Assembly: GCA_963205105.1 (NCBI GenBank)
Contig: CAUJJW010000364.1
Span: 1-64,000 of the forward strand
Reading direction: 5' to 3'
Length of the DNA: 64,000 nt
Origin: Verrucomicrobiota bacterium
GTDB taxonomy: Bacteria > Verrucomicrobiota > Verrucomicrobiia > Limisphaerales > CAIMTB01
Each line of letters opens with the position of its first letter. The stretch's first letter is position 1. The notes below the pieces were generated by a model, which did not search any database, was not told the origin of the DNA, and was given only the letters and a program-made list of their open reading frames with translations. Position numbers and translations under genes: made by a program. Of this stretch, positions 9,472 through 16,264 are shown in pieces.

Positions 9472-9708
9472 TCAGTCGTTCTTGTTGATGATGGCCTTCT
9501 TGAGCCGGTTGTACTCGCGTTCGGTGATGACCCCATCCTTGTAGGACTTCTCCAGGTCGAGCAACTGCTGGCCCACCGAATCCTGATTCTGGATTTTGGT
9601 GCTGCCACAACCGGTCACCAGTCCGATGCCCGCGGAAGCCACAGCGAGAGCGGAGGCACGAAGGAAGACACGACGGGGGAGGTTCGAGACCGACGTCAGT
9701 TGCGTCAT
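9472..9708 (-). CDS. Small SHOCT-domain lipoprotein
   Basis: A 78-residue protein starting at MTQLTSVSNL. An Arg-Arg-containing signal (PRRVFLRASALAVASAG) ends in a lipobox LVTGC, with Cys34 as the lipid attachment residue. The remainder is a SHOCT motif (about 46-76): LLDLEKSYKDGVITEREY followed by LKKAI. SHOCT domains are short helical oligomerisation modules at protein C-termini. It is convergent with the PQQ-propeller gene. An upstream ATG at 9744 is in frame but would bury the signal peptide. Confidence 0.7.
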   Translation of the reverse strand: MTQLTSVSNLPRRVFLRASALAVASAGIGLVTGCGSTKIQNQDSVGQQLLDLEKSYKDGVITEREYNRLKKAIINKND

Positions 9709-9841
9709 AGATGGGCCGAGATTCGGACGATGGTTGGAGTTCATGGCGTTCAGCGAAAAGACGCTGAAATGTCGCGGATCGACTCTCCGGAGTCACGCAT
9801 GGATCGGTCGAGGCAAGGACTTTCGTCCCGCTCCCCCTTTC

Positions 9842-11440
9842 TCAAAGATTGCCGCTAGCCTGAATGGCCTCGGCCACGGTCTTGGTGCCCATGGGTTGCT
9901 TGTCGTCAAAGGGACCGTCGGACCCCGTCTTGGGCCACGTGGATGGGTCGGCGTACTGACCATCGTCCTTGTACTCCTTCTGAAGCCTCGCGATTTCGGC
10001 CTTCAGTTCGGCGAATTTGGCCGCGACCTCGGGTTGGCTGGCGTCTGCGGCGGAGTAGAGCAGGTTGCGCTGTTCGGTTGGGTCGCGGGTGAGGTCGTAC
10101 ATCTCGTAAACCCCGGTTTTCCAATAGTGGATGAGCTTGTGGGTGGCCGTGCGGACGCCCAGGTGTGCGGCCGTGTTGTGATGGCCGGGATCGTGATAGT
10201 AGCGGTAGTAAATGCTCGTGCGCCAACCGGCGGGAGTTTCGCCGCGCAGGAGGGGAGCCAGGGATCGGCCCTGCATGGAGGCCGGAACCTGCAGTCCCGC
10301 CAGGTCCAGAAACGTGGGGGCAAGATCCAGGTTGGAAACGAACTCAACAGGAACGTGCCCTGCCCGTATGCCGGGACCACGCGCCAGCAAAGGCACCTGG
10401 AGGCCGGGTTCGTACATGAACCGCTTGTCGTACAGACCCAGGTCACCGAGATACCATCCGTTGTCCGCCGAGTAGATCACGATGGTGTTCTTCGCCAAAC
10501 CGGCCTGGTCCAGGTAATCCAGCACCTTGCCAACCCCATCATCCACGCCCTGCACGCAGGCCAGGTAATCCTGCATGTAGCGTTGATACTTCCACTTCAC
10601 CAGGTCCTTGCCGGTGAGGGTCTGCCCATCCACCACCACTTCCATGGGCACGGCGTTGAGCCACTGGTTCAGAGCCGGTCCCTTCAAGTCGGAGGGCGGA
10701 ACGAGCTTCAGATCGCGGCGGGTCAGATCGCGGGCGACGGTTTGCCGATTCGCTGGTAACGCGCCCGGTCGGGTGGCGTAGTCGTCCCACAGCGTTTCCG
10801 GTTCGGGAATGATCTTGTCCTTGAAGATGGCCTTGTTGCGCTCGTCCGGTTCCCACGCACGATGCGGGGCCTTCTGGTGCAGCATCAGGAAGAACGGCTT
10901 GTCCTTCGGGCGCGTCTTGAGGAACTCGATGCCAAGGTCGGTGGTGATATCCGTGCAATGCCCCTCGATGGTGAGTTTGCGACCGGAGACCAGGAAGGAC
11001 GGGTTCCAGTACACACCCTGCCCTGGAAGAACGATCCAGCGGTCGAAGCCGGTGGGGTCCGAACCCAGATGCCACTTGCCGATCATGCCGGTGTGATAAC
11101 CACCAGCCTGCATGCGCTTGGCCACATTGTCCCGGGAGCCGTCGAACCGGTTGAACACCGGCACATCATTGAGATGCGAGTATTGCCCGGTGAGCAACGT
11201 GGCCCGGCTGGGGGTACAAATGGAGTTCAGGACAAACGAGTTCTTGAACCGGACACCTTCCTTGGCCAGTCGGTCAATGTGCGGGGTCTGGTTGACCTTC
11301 GAGCCGTAGGCCGAAACCGCGTGCTGGGCGTGGTCGTCGGAAAAGATGAACAGAATGTTGGGTTTCGATTCGGCAGCCCGGACGGAGGGTTGCGGGGCGA
11401 AGCCGATCAGGAGGATCGCGAGCAGGAGGAAGTGCTTCAT
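9842..11440 (-). CDS. Secreted type I sulfatase
   Basis: A 532-residue enzyme; the start at 11440 (MKHFLLLAILL) gives a clear signal peptide (1-23). The core opens with PNILFIFSDDHAQ (27-39, metal-binding Asp35/Asp36). The formylglycine site is C-T-P-S-R at 75-79. Downstream are the KWHLGSDPTGFDRW block and a C-terminal part ending in YDLTRDPTEQRNL, typical of the heparan/iduronate-type S1 sulfatases found in Verrucomicrobiota and Planctomycetota. It is 44 bp from the next sulfatase upstream on the same strand, so probably co-transcribed. A long open frame upstream of 11440 is the antisense-like shadow of the neighbour's 3' end. Confidence 0.93.
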   Translation of the reverse strand: MKHFLLLAILLIGFAPQPSVRAAESKPNILFIFSDDHAQHAVSAYGSKVNQTPHIDRLAKEGVRFKNSFVLNSICTPSRATLLTGQYSHLNDVPVFNRFDGSRDNVAKRMQAGGYHTGMIGKWHLGSDPTGFDRWIVLPGQGVYWNPSFLVSGRKLTIEGHCTDITTDLGIEFLKTRPKDKPFFLMLHQKAPHRAWEPDERNKAIFKDKIIPEPETLWDDYATRPGALPANRQTVARDLTRRDLKLVPPSDLKGPALNQWLNAVPMEVVVDGQTLTGKDLVKWKYQRYMQDYLACVQGVDDGVGKVLDYLDQAGLAKNTIVIYSADNGWYLGDLGLYDKRFMYEPGLQVPLLARGPGIRAGHVPVEFVSNLDLAPTFLDLAGLQVPASMQGRSLAPLLRGETPAGWRTSIYYRYYHDPGHHNTAAHLGVRTATHKLIHYWKTGVYEMYDLTRDPTEQRNLLYSAADASQPEVAAKFAELKAEIARLQKEYKDDGQYADPSTWPKTGSDGPFDDKQPMGTKTVAEAIQASGNL

Positions 11441-11484
11441 GGGAGTAGGTTTGAAAGGCGACAGCGGAACAGAGCGTTCAGTGC

Positions 11485-12870
11485 TCATCGGGAGCGATGT
11501 CCAGGTGGTTGCCATGGCCAGGCGCCACCCCGCTGGATGTGTTGGCGAAGCGCGGCGGCGAGTGAATGGAAGACCTGCGGCCGGGCCAGGGCGAGGTTGT
11601 TTTTTTCCTGAGGGTCGTCCGCAAGGTGGTAGAGCTCCAGGGGGCTGAAGGGATCGTTCTGAAGCAACTTCCATTCGCCTCGAATCAGAGCTTCGTAGCT
11701 CTTGCCGCCGTAAGCCTTCCCGCCTTCGCGTCGCACGAAATACAGGTCACGCACCTCGGCGCGACGCACATCCTCCAGTTCGGAGCGAAGGCTCACGGCA
11801 TCGAGAGCCGATCCAGGAGTCGCTCCCGCCAATTCCAGAAACGTGGGAAACAGGTCAAAGCTCAATCCAGCCAGATCACTGCGGGATCCCGGCCTGATAT
11901 GCCCGGGCCAGCGCACCAGGAACGGCACGCGCAGCCCACCGTCGTAGTGGTCCTGTTTGCCACCCCGCCAGGGACCGTTGCTTTGGGCGTGTGGCAGCGA
12001 GCCCCCATTGTCCGCGGTAAACACCACAACCGTGTCCTGCTCCAAACCCAAATCCTTCAGCGCCGCGAGCACACGACCGATGCCCGAATCCAGATGCTCG
12101 ACCAGGGCGACGTTCCTTGCCCGTTTCGCGTCGAGCCCGGGCGAGCGTTGCTGCACACGCGCCAGTTCTTCTGGAGGAGGTTCGATCGGGAAATGGGGCG
12201 CGTTGTAGGCCAGGTATAGAAAGAACGGCTGCTCCTTTGTCCGCGCACGTTGTCGGAGATGGTCCACTGCCCAATCCGAGAACAGATCCGTGGCGTGCCC
12301 GTCCGGGTCAATGACCTCGGCGTTGCGACGCATGTAGTTCATCCCGTGGCGCCGGTGTGTGGTGTAGCTGTCCATCATGTCGCCAAGGAATCCCTCGAAA
12401 TGGTCGAACCCACGCTCTTTGGGCGTGTTGGGGGACTCCAGGCCAAGGTGCCACTTGCCAATGATGCCAGTGTGGTAGCCGGCCTTCTTCAGTTCATCCG
12501 CCAGCGTCGGCACACCCGGAGCGAGGAAGCCCCACGAATCCTTGGGGTCGGTCCGAATCACGCCCGGAACACCCACGCGGTCCGCGTAGTGGCCCGTAAG
12601 CAGCGCCGCACGCGAGGGCGAACAGACCGTGGCATTCGCCCGCATGGCGGTGAACAGCATCCCTTCCCGGGCAAGCCGGTCGATGTGGGGTGTCTGCACA
12701 TCCGAGCCGTGGTAGGCCGAAACATCGCCACAGCCATGGTCATCCGTGAGAATCAGCAGGAAATTTGGCCGGGAAGCCCGCGGCAGGTCGCCACGCGCGC
12801 CGACGGCCAGGAGCGCAAGAAGGGCGATGACGATCGCGAGCCGGTTGGCCGATGTGCCTGAGTGCCTCAT
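11485..12870 (-). CDS. Secreted type I sulfatase
   Basis: A 461-residue sulfatase with its start at 12870 (MRHSGTSANR). The signal peptide is hydrophobic over about 11-24. The core begins RPNFLLILTDDHGCGD (34-49), and the formylglycine motif is C-S-P-S-R at 83-87 followed by AALLTGHY. The alternative much longer frame reaching to 14172 runs through intergenic repeats and is rejected as coding. Resembles the N-acetylgalactosamine-6-sulfatase-like/arylsulfatase A-like group, but substrate specificity cannot be assigned. It forms a tandem pair with the sulfatase 44 bp downstream. Confidence 0.92.
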   Translation of the reverse strand: MRHSGTSANRLAIVIALLALLAVGARGDLPRASRPNFLLILTDDHGCGDVSAYHGSDVQTPHIDRLAREGMLFTAMRANATVCSPSRAALLTGHYADRVGVPGVIRTDPKDSWGFLAPGVPTLADELKKAGYHTGIIGKWHLGLESPNTPKERGFDHFEGFLGDMMDSYTTHRRHGMNYMRRNAEVIDPDGHATDLFSDWAVDHLRQRARTKEQPFFLYLAYNAPHFPIEPPPEELARVQQRSPGLDAKRARNVALVEHLDSGIGRVLAALKDLGLEQDTVVVFTADNGGSLPHAQSNGPWRGGKQDHYDGGLRVPFLVRWPGHIRPGSRSDLAGLSFDLFPTFLELAGATPGSALDAVSLRSELEDVRRAEVRDLYFVRREGGKAYGGKSYEALIRGEWKLLQNDPFSPLELYHLADDPQEKNNLALARPQVFHSLAAALRQHIQRGGAWPWQPPGHRSR

Positions 12871-12938
12871 GGGTAGTCGCAGCGGTTCGGGAATCGCGCC
12901 TTGGGACCATGAACCGAGGCGCGAGGAGTGGAGCGGGC

Positions 12939-13119
12939 GGCCCTCATCCCGGCCTTCTCCCGGAGGGAGAAGGAGAATCGGCTCCTCGAGGTTTGCAGGG
13001 TTGAGGCAGGCGTTCGCTGGAACGAGTTGAGACGGCTCGGAAGAACCGGGTACAGGCATGTCCCCGAGGGCAGGACGCGACACCCTCTCCCCCCGGGAGA
13101 GGGTTGGGGTGAGGGGGCC
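12939..13119. repeat. Palindrome-ended dispersed element (CCCTCATCC...GGGTGAGGG)
   Basis: The segment begins GGCCCTCATCC and ends GGGTGAGGGGGCC, giving imperfect inverted ends. Internal hairpins are TTCTCCCGGAGGGAGAA at the left and TCTCCCCCCGGGAGAG at the right. This end structure is common to non-autonomous interspersed elements seen in many GC-rich bacterial genomes; no coding capacity is apparent. Confidence 0.6.
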
Positions 13120-13150
13120 TGTATCAACCCTCGCGATGGCTTTCATGGGA

Positions 13151-13312
13151 AGGTTCATGGGAAGCGGCGTTGGCGCGGGCGCCATGCTCACGGGCCATGA
13201 ACCTGGGGAGGCGGGGGGATTACGATGAGGAGTAGGAGTACGATGACGAGGGGAAGGGAGGTTCATGGGAAGCGGCGTTGGCGCAGGCGCCATGCTCACA
13301 GACCATGAACCA
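13151..13312. repeat. Two direct copies of a 54-bp hairpin repeat
   Basis: Copy 1 is 13151-13204 and copy 2 is 13259-13312; they match at about 50 of 54 positions. Copy 1 is bounded by a perfect 10-bp inverted repeat, AGGTTCATGG ... CCATGAACCT; copy 2 keeps 9 of those 10. The inner part holds GGCG/CGCC complementary stretches, so each copy can fold into a hairpin. A half-site CCATGAACC also occurs near 12908. Confidence 0.85.
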
Positions 13313-13382
13313 GGATGGACTCCGGGGGGCGGGACGCCCCCCTCTACGGCAGGCGGGACGCCCGCCGCTACGGACGCACGGT

Positions 13383-15008
13383 TCATCGAGAGGGGCGTGC
13401 GTCGATGTTCCCTGCCGGCTTGGCGGCACCCGAACGCCGGGCCAAGTCCAGGAACGCATCGGTCTGTGCTTGCCAGACCGCATCCATCTCCCTCACCCGT
13501 TCCGGCATGCCTTCCGCGAGATCCTGTTGCTCTGCACGGTCGGTCCGGAGGTCGTACAACGCCCAGGGTGCGCCCTTGGCCGCCACAATCTTCCAATCGC
13601 CGACGCGCAGGGCACGGTTGCCCTCGTGCAACCACCAGAGGCTGTCGCGTGCGATGGTTTCGTCGCGGACGAACGCCGGCACCAGACTCCGGCCTGGCGC
13701 CGCGGGGATGGGTTCGCCGTTCCACTGCGCTGGCTTTTCGATGCCGGCGAGGGCCAGCACCGTCGGCACGATGTCGATCATATGGGCCGGGGTGTGCCGG
13801 AGTTCGTTCGTGGCGGGGATGCCTTTCGGCCAATGCACGATCAGGGGCGTGGCGATGCCGCCTTCGTGCACCCAGGTCTTGTGGCGGCGGTGCGGCGTGT
13901 TGCAAGCACTGGAGAACCCCGGCCCGAGGCAAAGATAGGTGGCCGAACTTCCAGGCGCAGCCTGGGGATCGTGACCGCCATGGCGAACCATGATCTCCGC
14001 GCTCGCACCGTTGTCGGAGGCGAAGAAGATCAACGTGTTGTCGAAGGCTCCCATAGCCTTGAGCTGGGCGATCACGCGACCGATCTCGTGGTCCATGCGG
14101 TCGATCATCGCGGCGTGGATGGCCATTTTTGTCGCCTGAAACCGACGCTGTGCCTCGCTCAACTCGTCCCAAGGCAGTGGGCGGTTGACTTCGCCAGGCC
14201 CCAGTTTCTGCAGCGCCTCCGGAAACGCATACGGGGGACCGACCTCGCGCTCCAGCGGCGACAGCGTCGTCGCGGTCAACCCGGCCTTCTTTTGACGTTG
14301 GAAACGCGCCTCGCGCATGGCCTCCCAGCCGGCGAGATACCGATCGCGATACTTGGCGATGTCCCCGGGCAGCGCGTGGAGCGGGAAATGCGGCGCGATG
14401 AAGGGAATGAAGTGGAAGAAGGGTTGGGAGGAATGGTGGGCGGCGTGGTCCTTGAGGCAGTCGATGGCGTGCTGGGCGGTCGCAACGGTGACGTAATAGC
14501 CGGATTCATCGGCAGCCGGCGTGATGGGGCGATCGTCGAGCAGGTTCCCCTTGGCGGTGAAATAATTGCCGTCATTCCGGACATGCAGGGAGCGATCAAA
14601 TCCCCCCGCCAGCACGTCGCCGTCGATGTGCCATTTCCCGCTGTGGTAGCAGCGATACCCGGCCGGCTTGAGAAAGTCCGGAAGCAACCGCGCCCAGCCG
14701 GGTCGTCGGCCCTGCGCACCGCCCCCGACCTCCGGTAGCGCATCGCGCTGGACCTGCTGGGCATAGTAGCCGGTGAGCAGCGCAGCCCGGGTGGGCCAGC
14801 AGCGCGCGGTGTTGTAGAACTGCGTGAAGCGCAGACCGCCCGCCGCGAGGGAATCCAGCTGTGGCGTCTGAATCTCGCCCCCGTAACAGCCCAGGTCCGA
14901 CCACCCCATGTCATCCGCCAGGATGAAAACAATGTTCGGCTTCTCGGCGGCTGAAGAAAAAGGACACGCGAGCGCGCCGAGCAGCAACAGGGCAAACAGG
15001 GCTTTCAT
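13383..15008 (-). CDS. Secreted type I sulfatase
   Basis: A 541-residue enzyme starting at 15008 (MKALFALLLLG), signal peptide 1-21. The core opens EKPNIVFILADDMGWSDLG (22-40), and the formylglycine motif is C-W-P-T-R at 70-74. The family-typical KWHIDGD and NGASAEIMVR blocks are present, and the C-terminus carries a Gly/Ala/Pro-rich tail. Its ATG overlaps the stop of the upstream DTW-domain gene (ATGA), so the two are translationally coupled. This is an odd pairing of a tRNA-modification-like protein with a secreted hydrolase. Confidence 0.92.
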   Translation of the reverse strand: MKALFALLLLGALACPFSSAAEKPNIVFILADDMGWSDLGCYGGEIQTPQLDSLAAGGLRFTQFYNTARCWPTRAALLTGYYAQQVQRDALPEVGGGAQGRRPGWARLLPDFLKPAGYRCYHSGKWHIDGDVLAGGFDRSLHVRNDGNYFTAKGNLLDDRPITPAADESGYYVTVATAQHAIDCLKDHAAHHSSQPFFHFIPFIAPHFPLHALPGDIAKYRDRYLAGWEAMREARFQRQKKAGLTATTLSPLEREVGPPYAFPEALQKLGPGEVNRPLPWDELSEAQRRFQATKMAIHAAMIDRMDHEIGRVIAQLKAMGAFDNTLIFFASDNGASAEIMVRHGGHDPQAAPGSSATYLCLGPGFSSACNTPHRRHKTWVHEGGIATPLIVHWPKGIPATNELRHTPAHMIDIVPTVLALAGIEKPAQWNGEPIPAAPGRSLVPAFVRDETIARDSLWWLHEGNRALRVGDWKIVAAKGAPWALYDLRTDRAEQQDLAEGMPERVREMDAVWQAQTDAFLDLARRSGAAKPAGNIDARPSR

Positions 15009-16216
15009 GGTTTGGAACAGGGTGTCGATGGCTTGCTGTCTTTCGCGGCTCGCTTCTCCTCGAGCAACCGCTCCACGAACGCGCCGATCGCTTGGAGGGT
15101 GCGGCCGGCTCGGCCTGGTGCCAGCGATTCCTGGCCAAGCGTGCCCCCAATCGCGCGCGTCGCCGCTTCCGCACGGCCAGGTCGCCGTTTCATGCGCTGG
15201 GCCGCCACGAGACGTAGATCGATCGGTCGGTATTCCGGTTGCCAACCCTCCCTCACCAGCAGGTCCCAACCGAAGGGTCCCCAACCCACGACCCGGTCTC
15301 CCGGTCGAAGGAACCGCTTCCACTCCTCAAGCACCTCGGGAAGGCCTCGGCCGCCCAGCAGCGATTCAATCGGGACATCCAGGTGATGCGCCGCACACGG
15401 CGCCAGCGGTCGACGCGGCGCAATAAAGGCTTGGAAGACCTCGCCGGTGGCCAGGCGTTTCGCGGCCAGCTGAATGATCTCGGGATCGCCCTCCACGCCG
15501 CTGCCCTGACGGTGGGCGTTCGCTTCGCCCGCGATCGCCACCAGTTGCGGCCATAACCCATCGAGGTCCGGCATGCTCCGCACCGTCCACCACGGATCAC
15601 CGGGTTTGTGACGCCGACGCGGCGGTTCGGTCCGGGCGGCGATTCCGGCCAATTGCCGGTCCACCATCCGGTCGAACGCCCGCAGCAGATGCGCGAACCG
15701 GGAGTCGTCGCGTTCAAAGGATGCCAGTACCTCCACCACGGCTTCGACCGTCGCGACACAGTGGGGGGCGGGTTCCCGGCGGATGCGGTAGTTCCCCGGC
15801 TGTCGCGGGACAAATCCGATCCGTGGCAGCGCGCGCAGGGCCGGATTCAGGGCCATGATCTGCCGCGCTTGCGGCCAGGTGCCGTCGATCACCAGCAGGA
15901 CGTCCGGTGGACGCAGGAGGGAACCGGGAGCCACCGCGCCTTCGCCTGGGAAAAGGAGCGCGGTTCCCGGCCGGGCCACGATCTCTGCAACACGGGCGTG
16001 TTGGGAGAAATCGATGCCCTTGTGGAGTTCACTTCGGGAAAGTCCGAGGTGGGCAATGCGCGCGGTGCCGATGGCGACCTTGGCTTCGCGCGGGTGCTGA
16101 AGGAAGACGATGCGGGTCGTCGTGTCGACCGGCTGCAAGTCCGCGCACCAGCAGGCGCTGGTGGGACGACGGCACCGTTCGCAGGTGGTGCGCGGAGTTC
16201 GAACGGACATGGACAT
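15005..16216 (-). CDS. DTW-domain protein (tRNA aminocarboxypropyltransferase-like) with exonuclease-like C-terminus
   Basis: A 403-residue protein. The N-terminal half is a DTW domain, the family of TapT/YfiP enzymes that transfer the 3-amino-3-carboxypropyl group of SAM to tRNA uridine. Visible are the Cys cluster C12, C15, C22, C24, the IVFLQHPREAK strand (37-46) and the signature DGTWPQAR (111-118). The second half (about 215-403) is unusual: its pattern EIIQLAAKRLATGEVF, VVGWGPFGWDLL and a C-terminal helix resembles a DnaQ-like 3'-5' exonuclease fold, but the N-terminal DxE pair and the final His/Asp are not seen. It is probably catalytically dead, if the fold is right. Standard DTW proteins are about 200-250 residues. 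Confidence 0.8.
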   Translation of the reverse strand: MSMSVRTPRTTCERCRRPTSACWCADLQPVDTTTRIVFLQHPREAKVAIGTARIAHLGLSRSELHKGIDFSQHARVAEIVARPGTALLFPGEGAVAPGSLLRPPDVLLVIDGTWPQARQIMALNPALRALPRIGFVPRQPGNYRIRREPAPHCVATVEAVVEVLASFERDDSRFAHLLRAFDRMVDRQLAGIAARTEPPRRRHKPGDPWWTVRSMPDLDGLWPQLVAIAGEANAHRQGSGVEGDPEIIQLAAKRLATGEVFQAFIAPRRPLAPCAAHHLDVPIESLLGGRGLPEVLEEWKRFLRPGDRVVGWGPFGWDLLVREGWQPEYRPIDLRLVAAQRMKRRPGRAEAATRAIGGTLGQESLAPGRAGRTLQAIGAFVERLLEEKRAAKDSKPSTPCSKP

Positions 16217-16264
16217 GCGAGCGAACCATGTGGACGACGATCGGGCAAGCGGGCCGGCGGCTGT

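Larger units (their letters stand above)
12871..13382. other. 512-bp intergenic region made mostly of repeats
   Basis: This gap separates two sulfatase genes and contains no credible gene. It is built from at least three repeat types, listed separately: a 181-bp palindrome-ended element (12939-13119), a pair of 54-bp hairpin repeats (13151-13204 and 13259-13312), and two GGCGGGACGCCC-type motifs (13322-13375). Confidence 0.7.

Noticed and set aside
11485-14172. 895-codon frame as one long protein
   Set aside because: Only its last 461 codons are a sulfatase with its own signal peptide; the upstream part is intergenic repeats read through.
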